Below are positions 7,416 to 16,401 of a stretch of 33,966 nucleotides of DNA, piece by piece; the stretch's first letter is position 1, and each line of letters starts with the position of its first letter. The translations under genes were made by a program, and so were the position numbers. The notes under the pieces were generated by a model. That model did not search any database and had not been told where the DNA came from. It saw only the letters and a list, made by a program, of their open reading frames with translations. The DNA is from Raineya sp964654605 (GTDB lineage: Bacteria > Bacteroidota > Bacteroidia > Cytophagales > Thermonemataceae): assembly GCA_964654605.1 (NCBI GenBank), contig CAZZLW010000047.1, positions 1-33,966 on the forward strand, in the 5' to 3' direction.

Positions 7416-8246
7416 ATGGCAATTACTGCACAAGATGTGAATAAACTTCGTCAGATGACGGGTATGGGTATGATGGACTGCAAGCAAGCCCTTACCGAAG
7501 CGAATGGTGATTTTGAAAAAGCCATTGAATTTTTACGCAAAAAAGGTGAAAAAATCTCTGCTAAACGTGCCGATAACGAAACCAAAGAAGGGGTTGTAAT
7601 GATTTACACCAACGAGGCACAAAACGAAGGCATTATGTTTGCTTTCAACTGCGAAACTGAATCCGTAGCTAAAAACGCCGAGTTCAATGCTTTGGCTGAA
7701 AGAATTATGAAAGAAGCTATTGCTCAAAAACCTGATACTATTGAACAATTGATGCAACTGACTTCAGAAGGTAGAACTTTGCAAGAGTATGTTACAGATT
7801 TTATTGGAAAAGTAGGCGAGAAAATTTTAGTTACGGCTTATGCCAAAGTAGCAGGTGAAAAAGTAACCTCTTACTTACACAGCAACAATAAACTTGGGGT
7901 GCTTGTGGTTTTAGAAGGTACAAATGGAGTAGATTTCAAAGAAATAGGTAAAGATTTGGCTATGCAGATTGCCGCAATGAACCCTATTGCCGTAGATAGA
8001 GCCGATGTACCTCAGCATATCTTGGATAAAGAGCTTGAAATCGGTATGGAGCAAGCTCGCAACGAGGGCAAACCTGAGAATATGCTTGAAAAAATTGCAC
8101 AAGGCAAAGTGAATAAATTTATCAAAGAAAGCACTTTGCTCAATCAGGAGTTTGTAAAAGATAGCTCAAAAACAGTGGCTCAATATTTGCAAGGCATCAG
8201 CAAAGATTTGAAAGTTGTTACTTTCAAACGTATTTCAGTTGCCTAA
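7416..8246 (+). CDS. tsf: Translation elongation factor Ts
   Basis: 276 residues. Guanine-nucleotide exchange factor that releases GDP from EF-Tu in the cytoplasm. Seen: N-terminal UBA-like domain with LRQMTGMGMMDCKQAL (about 11-26), RKKGEKISAKRADNETKEGV (about 41-60), and the C-terminal ENMLEKIAQGKVNKF and LLNQEFV. The TDFV motif that contacts the EF-Tu nucleotide site is TESV here (81-84; DNA act gaa tcc gta), so the usual Asp and Phe are absent. rpsB, the normal upstream partner, is not present; tsf has its own promoter and its own terminator and the toxin-antitoxin-like pair lies upstream instead. Confidence 0.97.
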   Translation: MAITAQDVNKLRQMTGMGMMDCKQALTEANGDFEKAIEFLRKKGEKISAKRADNETKEGVVMIYTNEAQNEGIMFAFNCETESVAKNAEFNALAERIMKEAIAQKPDTIEQLMQLTSEGRTLQEYVTDFIGKVGEKILVTAYAKVAGEKVTSYLHSNNKLGVLVVLEGTNGVDFKEIGKDLAMQIAAMNPIAVDRADVPQHILDKELEIGMEQARNEGKPENMLEKIAQGKVNKFIKESTLLNQEFVKDSSKTVAQYLQGISKDLKVVTFKRISVA

Positions 8247-8267
8247 AAAGCAAATGCTATATTTTAG

Positions 8268-8306
8268 ACGCTGTAAGGAATACGCTTCTTTACAGCGTTT
8301 TGTTTT
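8268..8306 (+). terminator. Intrinsic terminator after tsf
   Basis: Inverted repeat ACGCTGTAA (8268-8276) / TTACAGCGT (8290-8298) with a 13-nt loop, followed by TTTGTTTT. It sits between tsf and the lytic transglycosylase, which begins 20 bp later without its own clear promoter, so some read-through is likely. Confidence 0.8.
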
Positions 8307-8326
8307 CTTGAAAAATATTAAAAACT

Positions 8327-9301
8327 ATGAAAAACTTTCAGAGTATTGTGTTGTGGGTACTTGTTTTGGGACTGATAGGTTACACTATTTATGACAAAAA
8401 ATTTAATAACGTATTATATGAACAATACCAAGATGGCTCTTGGCATCAGACACAACTTATAGATTTTCGCTTGCCCGAAAGGCTGTACTTCGCCGATGAA
8501 CCTGTGCCATTGGAAGATATAAGCGTGCGGCAACGTTTAGACCGAGAATTTTATGTATTCATTTTCTCTCACGCAGGTACAGCAATGACTATCCGAAGGG
8601 CTAATCAGTGGCTTCCTCGTTTTGAGAAAATCCTTTCAGAAATGGGAGTACATACAGATTTTAAGTATTTGCCTATTATTGAAAGTAATTTGATGCCCCA
8701 AGCGGTTTCGCCTATGGGGGCGGGTGGTTTGTGGCAAATTATGCCCGAAGTAGGCAAGCAATATGGCTTGGAAATCAATGAGGAAGTAGATGAACGCTTT
8801 CACCCTATCAAGGCGGCGTATGTGGCGGCTCGGATACTGAAAGAGAATTACCAAAAATTTGGCAGTTGGGCACTGGCGGCGGCGGCTTACAATGCAGGTG
8901 CAGGTTATTTGGAGGGAGTGATAAACTTTCAAAAGCAAAAATCTTATTACGATTTGTTTCTGTATCCCGAAACCGCTCGCTACGTAATTCGTTTGGTAGC
9001 TTTTAAGCATATTTACGAAAATCCTCAAAAATATGGCTATCAGATGAGACAGGAAAGTTTGTATTATTTCCCACCTTTACGAAAAATAAAAGTTACAAAA
9101 AACATCACCGATTTGGCTGATTTTGCCGAAAAATATGGAGTTTCTTACCGCACACTTATAGAATACAATCCCTGGATAAAAGGCAAAACGCTTAGCATCA
9201 AAGAAGGAAAAACCTATGAAATAGAGCTTCCTTATCCTCGCAATGAAGGTGAAGTGAAAAACAATAAAGATAGTTTGAAAAAAATGAAAGTAGAAGAATA
9301 A
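8327..9301 (+). CDS. Lytic transglycosylase (MltD/SLT type)
   Basis: 324 residues. Cleaves the MurNAc-GlcNAc bond of peptidoglycan to 1,6-anhydroMurNAc ends. Seen: an N-terminal membrane anchor or uncleaved signal (about 8-22), then the SLT domain with LPIIESNLMPQAVSP (catalytic Glu119), GAGGLWQIMP, AAAYNAGAGYLEGV (about 185-198) and ETARYVIRLVAF. The C-terminal part (about 255-305, ITDLADFAEKYGVSYRTLIEYNPWI) looks like a LysM-type peptidoglycan-binding module. Convergent with the MerR gene 21 bp away; no hairpin was seen in that gap. Confidence 0.93.
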   Translation: MKNFQSIVLWVLVLGLIGYTIYDKKFNNVLYEQYQDGSWHQTQLIDFRLPERLYFADEPVPLEDISVRQRLDREFYVFIFSHAGTAMTIRRANQWLPRFEKILSEMGVHTDFKYLPIIESNLMPQAVSPMGAGGLWQIMPEVGKQYGLEINEEVDERFHPIKAAYVAARILKENYQKFGSWALAAAAYNAGAGYLEGVINFQKQKSYYDLFLYPETARYVIRLVAFKHIYENPQKYGYQMRQESLYYFPPLRKIKVTKNITDLADFAEKYGVSYRTLIEYNPWIKGKTLSIKEGKTYEIELPYPRNEGEVKNNKDSLKKMKVEE

Positions 9302-9322
9302 AAAATGAAAAAGGTGTGGTGT

Positions 9323-9688
9323 TTAGGCAGGTAATTCTTTTTTGAGCAAAGTAAGAAATTCTTTCATACGCTTGAGAGCCGCAATGGTTCTCAATTTTTC
9401 TTTCATCTCTTTGGAGCGATTACGCATAATTTCTTTGGCGGCGTCCAAACGATAGCCCTCTACTTTGGTGAGTTGGTAAATGAGTTGTAGGTCTTCAATG
9501 TCTTCTTTGGTAAAACGTCTGTCGCCCTTGCTATTTTTAGAAAATTGAAGCATATCAAACTCATTTTCCCAAAAGCGAATAGTAGAAGGAGGTACCTGTA
9601 ACATTTCGGCTACTTCGCTAATGGTATAAAAAAGTTTGCCTTCTTGATTAAGGTCTAAAATTGTACTTTTCTCATAATTGTCTTTCAT
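9323..9688 (-). CDS. MerR-family transcriptional regulator
   Basis: 121 residues. N-terminal winged HTH of the MerR family: LFYTISEVAEMLQVPPSTIRFWENEF (about 19-44), then the wing with KGDRRFTKEDIEDLQLIYQL. The C-terminal part is a predicted helix, LDAAKEIMRNRSKEMKEKL, suited to dimerisation; the Cys ligands of metal sensors are missing, so no effector can be named. Genes like this are conserved next to lytic transglycosylases in Bacteroidota. Convergent with that gene here. Confidence 0.9.
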   Translation of the reverse strand: MKDNYEKSTILDLNQEGKLFYTISEVAEMLQVPPSTIRFWENEFDMLQFSKNSKGDRRFTKEDIEDLQLIYQLTKVEGYRLDAAKEIMRNRSKEMKEKLRTIAALKRMKEFLTLLKKELPA

Positions 9689-9819
9689 AAGCGTAAAAGT
9701 TTAAGAAAAAACACAAAAAAATACTTGAAAATTCTGTCATAAAGATATGAAATAAAAAATTAAAAATCAAGTTTTTACGAAAAAATTTTTTAATATTTTT
9801 TTGTAAAACAAATAAATTT

Positions 9820-11091
9820 TTAATCATATAAATTAAAATCGGACAAATCAGGATTGTACTTTTTTTTGCGAGCAAGTTCGTACTTGTAGATGGTTTCGCT
9901 AAGAAGTTTCAGAAAAGGCATAGCTTCGGTGGCGTACTCATAATTATTGTCGTTGAGAATTTCGTTGCGGTTGGTATGAATAACAGCAGTGAGAAAAAAC
10001 TCTACTTTATTTTCAAAATCTACAATGTAGGCGGAGTCAATGGCAAAACCATAAGCCAAACCTACAATATTAAACACTCTAATTTTAGGTTTGATGGGAG
10101 CTGTGGGATTTTGTCCGTATATGAAATATTTTTTGTATGTATCAAAAAATCCTTGTTCAGGGCGATAGGCAGTGAGCTTGCCTTCACGGGGATATGCCCC
10201 CATCATTTTTCTGACAAAACTTAATTGCTCTTGGGTGAGGTTAAATCTTTTTTGCGGTGGTAAGGCTTCGGGCAAAAGAGCCGAAATTGTAATTTCGTGC
10301 AAATATAGAAGTGGCAGAAAATTGTTTTGCGAAAAATCCATAGGGCTATACTGCAATCTGCCACTCATATCTACAAAGGCTTTGCCCAGCGAAACATTTA
10401 AGAGGGGATAAAGCGTAGAATCGTTACAGGTTTCGGGTTCTTTGTAAATGAGACGAAGTTGAGAGTCGTAAAACAGAGTGGCATTGGTGCATTTGTTTTG
10501 CTCGGTAGTGTAACAGGAACTTCCGAGCCTTCGGACTATTCGGAGGCTATCATAGCCTTTTTGAGCAAGTTGGGTATGAATATATTTTTGCCCTAAAAAA
10601 TCATACAGACGAGCAAAGGAAGGGTTATCGCTTACCAGTAGCATTTGTTCAATGTATTTGGCTAAGCAAGGAGGGGAGGGGTCGTTGGCTAAATTGCCTA
10701 TAGCCCCTTCGGGACAGAATTTACCTGCCATACTACTCATACGAGTAAAATGGTTGATAACTACATCTTCTTTTTCTTGGTTGATTTTATTAACTTTCTC
10801 TAAACTCAAAAGGGTAATAGGCAATTTGATGGTGCTTGCAGGGTAAAAATAGTTGTTTATATCAACATTGTACTTAAATGTTTTTAGTATAGGTTTATTT
10901 TGTTCGTCTCTGTCTATTTGTGAGTAAATGATTTGAATACCATATTCTTTCCGTTCTAGGTACTTTTTGAAATTATCGTATTGGGTATAGAGTACAAGTT
11001 CCAAAGGATTGGGAGGATTCTTTTTTTGAGCTAAAAGAACTTTGAAGCTAAAAGTAAAACTCACACAAAGAAAAATTGTAATTGCTTTCAT
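9820..11091 (-). CDS. Class A beta-lactamase-like serine hydrolase
   Basis: 423 residues with a signal peptide (1 to about 21, ending VLLAQ). The fold markers are YPASTIKLP with the SxxK serine (Ser86, Lys89) and SDN (Ser154-Asn156), characteristic of penicillin-recognising serine hydrolases in the beta-lactamase 2 family. The third motif (KTG) is not present in recognisable form: the segment FNIVGLAYGFAIDSAYIVD occupies its place, with Ile where a Lys is expected. Probably periplasmic. A true beta-lactamase, a carboxypeptidase or an inactive relative are all possible. Follows the lipoprotein gene by 98 bp in the same direction. Confidence 0.8.
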   Translation of the reverse strand: MKAITIFLCVSFTFSFKVLLAQKKNPPNPLELVLYTQYDNFKKYLERKEYGIQIIYSQIDRDEQNKPILKTFKYNVDINNYFYPASTIKLPITLLSLEKVNKINQEKEDVVINHFTRMSSMAGKFCPEGAIGNLANDPSPPCLAKYIEQMLLVSDNPSFARLYDFLGQKYIHTQLAQKGYDSLRIVRRLGSSCYTTEQNKCTNATLFYDSQLRLIYKEPETCNDSTLYPLLNVSLGKAFVDMSGRLQYSPMDFSQNNFLPLLYLHEITISALLPEALPPQKRFNLTQEQLSFVRKMMGAYPREGKLTAYRPEQGFFDTYKKYFIYGQNPTAPIKPKIRVFNIVGLAYGFAIDSAYIVDFENKVEFFLTAVIHTNRNEILNDNNYEYATEAMPFLKLLSETIYKYELARKKKYNPDLSDFNLYD

Positions 11092-11189
11092 AGTGCTTAG
11101 TGTATTTGAGTTGGGCTATAAACAAAAGCCCATAAGTTTTTGACTTACAGGCATTTGAATTGTTTTGAAAAAATCTTTTGCAGAAAAAA

Positions 11190-12512
11190 TTACTTTTTCT
11201 TTTTCGGTTTTTCTTTGGGTTCTTCTTTTTTCTCTTCTATTACTTTTACTTCCAAGTCTTTATCGGTTACTTTTCCTACTTTTTTAGCAAGCATTAGGTT
11301 AGAGCTTCCTTCTCTGAACTGATAACCAATGCCAAAAGGTAAAGGTTTTACATTTTCTTTATTTCGGTATGCTTCACGCATCGCGGTTTGGTAGCGGTTG
11401 CTGAAAAGGCTGATAGGACCCGCATATACGCCGTAGAAAGTTTTTTGCCATTTACTATCGTCCGAGAAGTTGGAAAGAGGCATACCAGAGTCGTCTTGCA
11501 AAACGTATTGGCTATTTTTCAGAATTATATCGCGAATGATTTTGAAATTATAGTTTTTGCCTGGTGCCTGAACAGAATACATCAGGTAAGAAGCGGCTTT
11601 CAGGTAGGTAGCTGTGGGTTTGAGTTTTTCTAAGTATTTCCTGAAATCGGGGTTTTCTTCTAATAAGCCATAATCGGAAAGGTTGGCACTGAAATAAACT
11701 ACGGAACGAATTTTATCATCATTTTTTCTTTTGTAGAAAATTCGGTTGCCATATACAACTTTTTTCTTTTTGTTGCTGCTATCAACTTTTTCCTTTTGCT
11801 CATTGGTAGGTATCAAATTGCCTTCGGTATCAACTACAACCTTTTCATAATAGGTAATAGTATTATCTAATTGGGCTAAATATAGCATAATCAGGTGAAT
11901 GGTGCCATCAACTTCAATAGAGCGTCTGCCTGTCAAATCCACAGCCATATCGTTGGTGCGAAAAAAACTGAATTCGGCTAAAAAATATCCTGCTTTATTG
12001 AGTGCCGAAAAGTAATTGGTTTGTTTTTTGGCAATTTTTTCTACATTGAGCGGATTGCCAATAGGCTCTAAACCTATCATTATGGTTTCATCAAGATTAG
12101 GAAAAAACACTTGGGCGTGCAAGAAATCTGCCCCACTAAAAGGATAAAATAAGGTACCCCCTTTCTGATTGACTTCTTTCAGCTCTGCATCAGCCCAAGT
12201 ACGCATTTTAGCAAGTTTCCCTTCTTTGAGCCTTTGCCATTTCCGATTGCTTTCTTGTGAATAGCCTTTCCAAGTTTCAGTTTTTTCGTATTCTTGCAGT
12301 GGGTTGCTTTCTTCTTGGGGCAGACCCGCAATAAAACGAGCTATTTCGTTATACTTCTTATCCGTTGGAATAACTCTTTCCTTTTTACGCTCTTTTACAA
12401 GCGTATCAGTAGTTTGAGTAGCTTGATTTTGCTTAGTATTCTTATCGTTTTTACAACTTGTAAAAAGATTGATGCTTACAACTATGGCAAGTGCTAAACT
12501 TATTTTTTTCAT
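11190..12512 (-). CDS. Lipoprotein of unknown function
   Basis: 440 residues from the ATG at 12512. Longer reading in the same frame would need a start inside the permease gene and would place the signal peptide away from the N-terminus, so 12512 is preferred. The N-terminus MKKISLALAIVVSINLFTSC has a lipobox (LFTSC) and predicts an acylated envelope protein. A conserved-looking middle part (about 95-160, with FPNLDETIMIGLEPIG) and PLPFGIGYQF near residue 390 are visible; I do not know the family. The C-terminal 20 residues are almost only Lys, Glu and Pro. The ATG is 13 bp after the permease stop, so the two are cotranscribed. Confidence 0.85.
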   Translation of the reverse strand: MKKISLALAIVVSINLFTSCKNDKNTKQNQATQTTDTLVKERKKERVIPTDKKYNEIARFIAGLPQEESNPLQEYEKTETWKGYSQESNRKWQRLKEGKLAKMRTWADAELKEVNQKGGTLFYPFSGADFLHAQVFFPNLDETIMIGLEPIGNPLNVEKIAKKQTNYFSALNKAGYFLAEFSFFRTNDMAVDLTGRRSIEVDGTIHLIMLYLAQLDNTITYYEKVVVDTEGNLIPTNEQKEKVDSSNKKKKVVYGNRIFYKRKNDDKIRSVVYFSANLSDYGLLEENPDFRKYLEKLKPTATYLKAASYLMYSVQAPGKNYNFKIIRDIILKNSQYVLQDDSGMPLSNFSDDSKWQKTFYGVYAGPISLFSNRYQTAMREAYRNKENVKPLPFGIGYQFREGSSNLMLAKKVGKVTDKDLEVKVIEEKKEEPKEKPKKKK

Positions 12513-12525
12513 AACGGTTGATATA

Positions 12526-13944
12526 TTAAACCTTTTTCTCTTGTAATCTTTTTTGATTGATTTTATCACTGATTAAAAAAACAGCAAAACCAGATAGTAG
12601 AGAGCCTATTGCCAAAATAGCAGGCATTACTTGTGAAATATAACTTTTTTCAGGGCTTAATCCTATACCGAAAACAGCTTTGAGAGAAGGGAATATGCGT
12701 TGCTCAAAAAGAAAGAACATTGTCCAAGCAGTACCTGCAATAAAAATAAGCGTAGTGATAGGGTAGCCCCAAGCCTTATAGGCTAAAAAACTTTCTTTTT
12801 CTCTGAATCGTAGAATAAATACCCCTAAAACCGTTGAGATAGTGAAAATTTCAAGCACAAAGGCAATGGCATAAAGCACGTCATTGAAACTTGAAGTAAG
12901 TACCAGCACTATGGCTATGCCCGATTGCAAAAAAATGGCTAAAACGGGTACACCTTTGCTGTTGGTAGTAGCGATATGCTTGAATATTTCAAAATCTTCG
13001 CCTATGGCTTTCGTTACGCGAGGACCTGCAAAAACCATTGCACTGATAGAAGAAACCAGTAGTAGGGCTATCATACTTGCCATTATTTTTCCACCCGCTT
13101 TACCAAAAATCATCATTGCAGACTCATACCCTACGTCTAATTTTCCTGCGAGTTGCTCAACAGGGGCGGTGTATAAAAAAACAAAATTCAGTAAAACATA
13201 GGCAAGCATTACAATCATTGTACCTAAAAAAAGCGATTTAGGAACGTTTTTACGAGGGTTTTCAATTTCGCCTGCAAGGTAAGCGGAAGCGTTCCAGCCC
13301 GAGTAGGCAAAAGATACATACGCCAGCGATACAGCAAAGGCAGGTTGCCACACATAGTTCCAATCGCCACTTTGTGGAAGCACCGAAATACTTTGTGGAT
13401 TGGGGGTAATAATAAAGCCAGCCAGTATGAAAACACTGATTAAGAGCAATTTAACGGCTGTTGAGTATTGCTGAAAAAAACTGCCTTTTTTTACATCTGT
13501 GGCGTGAATGAGCGAAATGAGCAAAATAGTAGCTACTGCAATAATTTTTTGAAAAATAGGGTATTCATTTTTGGAGGCAAAAATTGCATCGCTAGCGTAT
13601 TCGCCAAGAGCCATAGCAGCAAGAGCAATGGGTGCGGCAAAGCCTACGGTGGCAGAAACCCAACCTGAAAGAAAACCGAAGCCTCGGTGGTAAATTTGTG
13701 AAAGGTAATGATACTCTCCGCCTGAGCGAGGCATACGAGCCGCGAGCTCTCCGTAGTTGAATGCTCCGCAGAGAGCAATCACCCCGCCTACTATCCATAG
13801 AAGTAGTAGAGGAAAGACAGATTTGATATCCAGAGCTTGAAATCCTAAACTGGTGAAAACGCCTGCTCCTATCATATTAGCAATAACGATAGAAACGGCA
13901 GTCAGAAAACTTACCTGCGTTTGCGATTGAGAGGTATTGGACAT
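12526..13944 (-). CDS. APC-superfamily amino acid permease
   Basis: 472 residues with about 12 membrane helices. Seen: VSIVIANMIGAGVFTSLGFQ (about 18-37), whose GAG segment lines the substrate site in APC transporters, and GELAARMPRSGGEYHYL after the second helix (about 65-81), a hallmark of the amino acid/polyamine/organocation family. The C-terminal helices end with SDKINQKRLQEKK. It probably moves amino acids with a proton or by exchange; the substrate cannot be named. First gene of a minus-strand unit with the lipoprotein gene, served by the promoter at 13976-14006. Confidence 0.93.
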   Translation of the reverse strand: MSNTSQSQTQVSFLTAVSIVIANMIGAGVFTSLGFQALDIKSVFPLLLLWIVGGVIALCGAFNYGELAARMPRSGGEYHYLSQIYHRGFGFLSGWVSATVGFAAPIALAAMALGEYASDAIFASKNEYPIFQKIIAVATILLISLIHATDVKKGSFFQQYSTAVKLLLISVFILAGFIITPNPQSISVLPQSGDWNYVWQPAFAVSLAYVSFAYSGWNASAYLAGEIENPRKNVPKSLFLGTMIVMLAYVLLNFVFLYTAPVEQLAGKLDVGYESAMMIFGKAGGKIMASMIALLLVSSISAMVFAGPRVTKAIGEDFEIFKHIATTNSKGVPVLAIFLQSGIAIVLVLTSSFNDVLYAIAFVLEIFTISTVLGVFILRFREKESFLAYKAWGYPITTLIFIAGTAWTMFFLFEQRIFPSLKAVFGIGLSPEKSYISQVMPAILAIGSLLSGFAVFLISDKINQKRLQEKKV

Positions 13945-13975
13945 TTGATTAGTTTATTATTTATGCGTAAGGCTA

Positions 13976-14006
13976 CAAAACTATACGATTTGCATTATTA
14001 TCACAA
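13976..14006 (-). promoter_or_regulatory. Promoter of the permease-lipoprotein unit
   Basis: On the minus strand, TTG (14004-14006), 20-bp spacer, then TAGTTTTG (13976-13983), matching TTG-N20-TAnnTTTG. It lies 31 bp before the permease ATG. Confidence 0.75.
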
Positions 14007-14240
14007 ATTTTTTGATAAAAATGTTTTGTAGGTTAAGAAGCGAGTAGCAATACATTCAATTTATAACGCAAGTTTATTTTAAGGGTTCAAAATGAAGCTA
14101 TATGAACTATATAAGATTACAATTGTAAGGTTCTGTATAACTTAATTATTTGAAAATTTTCTTATGACCTCTTCGCTTGTAAAAAACTTCAATTGCAAAG
14201 GTTTGTAAGTCAAATCTTTTACAATTTAACATAATATTTT

Positions 14241-15251
14241 TTATTCCTGAATTTTAACGTTTCTTGAATCCACAGCCCCCAAAGAGCGATTTTGACGAGA
14301 AGCGAGTTCTAAAATCTTGTCGTATTGTTCGGGGGAGAGGTCGTTGTAGAAGTAATATACGGGGTTTACTTTTTCACCTTTGTAAATTACTTCGTAGTGC
14401 AAATGGGGGGCAGTTGAAAAGCCCGTACTACCCACATAACCGATACATTCGCCTCGTTTTACTTTTTGTCCAAGCCTTACATTGAAACGAGAAAGGTGGG
14501 CATAGAGCGTGGTATAATCTTCGCTGTGCTTGATTTGAATTTCATTGCCATAGCCACCAAAATTGTTGTTGGCTACTACTACTTCGCCATCGGCAGTGGC
14601 ATAAATGGGGGTTCCGTGGGGTGCGGCAAAGTCTATACCTGGGTGGAATTGGGCACCACCAAAAATAGGGTGAAAACGCATTCCAAAACCTGATGAAAGG
14701 CGAGTAAGTTCTTTATTAGAAATAGGCTGAATGGCAGGGATACGAGAAAGGCGGTCTTCTTTGTTTTTTGCCATTTGCATTATTTCATCATACGATTTGC
14801 TTTGTACGTACATTTTACGCTTGAGCATATCTACTTTTTGCAAAGTATTGAGGATAAGTTTTTCGGTTTGCAAGCCCTTTTGGAGTAAATCGCTGTATTT
14901 TTCAGTACCGCCTGCTCCTGCTATGCGTATTTCTTTGGGGATAGGGTCTGCGGCGAAAATCACTCTATACACTTTATCATCTCTTTCTTGCAAAGAACTA
15001 AGCACTTTATCGGCTTCGTCTAATTTTTTATTGATAAGCTGGTAGTAGCTTTTGAGTTCCTCTACCTCGCGAGCCAGCTCAAGCTCTTTATCCGACTTGT
15101 GAAATTTGGCGTAGAGAAAGGTAAATAAAACACCAAACAGAGAAGCCAGCACAACAATACCTGCTACATTGAGAAATAGCTCCCACTTGCTAACCTGAAC
15201 TCTTTCGTAACGGCAAGAGTCGGTATCGTAATAATATTTGATTTTAGCCAT
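14241..15251 (-). CDS. M23-family zinc endopeptidase, membrane anchored
   Basis: 336 residues. One membrane helix (about 26-46), a coiled-coil-like linker (about 52-170), then a LytM/M23 domain that cuts peptide crosslinks of peptidoglycan. Motifs: FHPGIDFAAPHGTPIYA with His203 and Asp207 as zinc ligands, LYAHLSRF with His252, and PHLHYEV with His283 and His285. All of the residues expected for an active M23 enzyme are present, so this is not a degenerate activator such as EnvC. The helix suggests it sits on the periplasmic face of the inner membrane. No terminator was noticed after the stop. Confidence 0.93.
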   Translation of the reverse strand: MAKIKYYYDTDSCRYERVQVSKWELFLNVAGIVVLASLFGVLFTFLYAKFHKSDKELELAREVEELKSYYQLINKKLDEADKVLSSLQERDDKVYRVIFAADPIPKEIRIAGAGGTEKYSDLLQKGLQTEKLILNTLQKVDMLKRKMYVQSKSYDEIMQMAKNKEDRLSRIPAIQPISNKELTRLSSGFGMRFHPIFGGAQFHPGIDFAAPHGTPIYATADGEVVVANNNFGGYGNEIQIKHSEDYTTLYAHLSRFNVRLGQKVKRGECIGYVGSTGFSTAPHLHYEVIYKGEKVNPVYYFYNDLSPEQYDKILELASRQNRSLGAVDSRNVKIQE

Positions 15252-15402
15252 AAAGCAAAAAATAGTTTTGTTTGTGTAAAACGACTAAAACATTGTTTAA
15301 TTGCAAAATACAAAGGATTTTTTCATTAAAACAAACACCCCTCTAATATATGTACGCTGTTTAGTAAAAAAAGTTTCATCAAAACACAAAAATATTTTCG
15401 GA

Positions 15403-15432
15403 CAAAGCTAACTATTTCATCTTTTACTTCAA
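15403..15432 (-). promoter_or_regulatory. Promoter of the M23 peptidase gene
   Basis: Minus-strand TTG (15430-15432), 19-bp spacer and TAGCTTTG (15403-15410), matching the Bacteroidota consensus. A 150-nt untranslated leader would follow. Confidence 0.65.
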
Positions 15433-15595
15433 AGAAAAACTTGTAAAAATCTGATTTTTAGCTTTTCAAAATTTATACTTTTTTTATCAAAAAACTTTGT
15501 ATTTCAAAGTAAAATAAACACAAAAAACAGCGAAGGCGAAAATTAAAAGAAAAGAGGGGAGAGTAGGAGAGAACGAAAAAGCAATTTTTATGAGT

Positions 15596-15624
15596 TAATA
15601 AAAAAGAGGGAATAAATCCCTCTT
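15596..15624 (-). terminator. Terminator after the secreted-protein gene
   Basis: Hairpin AAGAGGGA (15604-15611) / TCCCTCTT (15617-15624) with a 5-nt loop; on the minus strand it is followed by a T run (15599-15605). It follows the stop of the minus-strand gene by 26 bp. Confidence 0.85.
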
Positions 15625-15650
15625 GCCACAAACTTTTCTTTTAGGATAGT

Positions 15651-16187
15651 TTATTTGAACCTACTTTTGAATTTCTCTAAATCAGCTTCGCTATTAAAAG
15701 GTCCCACTGAAGCAGATGATTGTCGCCCTTCATATTTTCCACAAAGTTCTTTACGAATACTTGTAACTTCTGATTTTAAGGTAGCATCGCTATCTGAGTC
15801 TAAACTGATATTATAGACGCCGCTTCCTGAATTTTTGAATATTAAGTCGTTGCTGATACCTTTGGGAACAGTGGTGGTGGTCAGTGTGTAGAGGTCTAAC
15901 TTCTTTTTGCTTTCTCCCATTAAATTCACATTTGTAATAATAACTTCTTTTCCTTTATCCTGTACAAAAACAAGAGTTTCGGTATAACCCAAAGAACCCA
16001 TATCTTGTACATTTATCTTCCCAATGAGTTCGCCTTCTACTTTTACAGACTTTCCTGTCCATTCGTTTTTTTCTATCATTTTGGAATTTGCAAAAGTAAA
16101 TTTTTGTGATTTTTGAGCCAAAGCACTTACAGAAATCATTACTGCACAAAAAGCAGTGAGAGCCAGAGAAATTTTTACTTTTTTCAT
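15651..16187 (-). CDS. Small secreted protein of unknown function
   Basis: 178 residues. Classical signal peptide (positive MKKVK, hydrophobic to about residue 20, cleavage near SALAQ). The mature part is rich in Lys, Thr, Ser and Val, with alternating patterns suggesting beta structure, and I recognise no domain. Single gene, ending at its own terminator; a plausible -7 element on the minus strand (16213-16220, TATTTTTG) lacks a well-spaced TTG. Upstream it faces the thioesterase gene divergently across 214 bp. Confidence 0.78.
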   Translation of the reverse strand: MKKVKISLALTAFCAVMISVSALAQKSQKFTFANSKMIEKNEWTGKSVKVEGELIGKINVQDMGSLGYTETLVFVQDKGKEVIITNVNLMGESKKKLDLYTLTTTTVPKGISNDLIFKNSGSGVYNISLDSDSDATLKSEVTSIRKELCGKYEGRQSSASVGPFNSEADLEKFKSRFK

Positions 16188-16401
16188 ACAACTTGAATTT
16201 TAGAGGTAAAACCAAAAATATACCCAAAAAAATGGATAATATATTGATAAGCCAATAGCATTTTGAGCAAAAGCACTTTTGAATTGCCCAAAATACTTTA
16301 TGAATTTATCAAAAGCCTTATACATTTATTTTTGAGAAATGTAAGAAATTGATAAATTGCGGCTGTAATAGTTCTTTTGTAAAAAATATTATGTTAAGTT
16401 T

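Larger units (their letters stand above)
15252..15650. other. 399-bp AT-rich intergenic region
   Basis: Between the M23 peptidase and the secreted protein, both on the minus strand. It holds the terminator of the secreted protein gene (15596-15624) and the peptidase promoter (15403-15432). A purine-rich stretch lies at about 15550-15580. I see no RNA gene or further coding potential. Confidence 0.6.

Noticed and set aside
13945..14240. Search for an RNA gene in the permease-M23 gap
   Set aside because: Apart from the permease promoter, no tRNA-like or stable fold was evident in this AT-rich gap.
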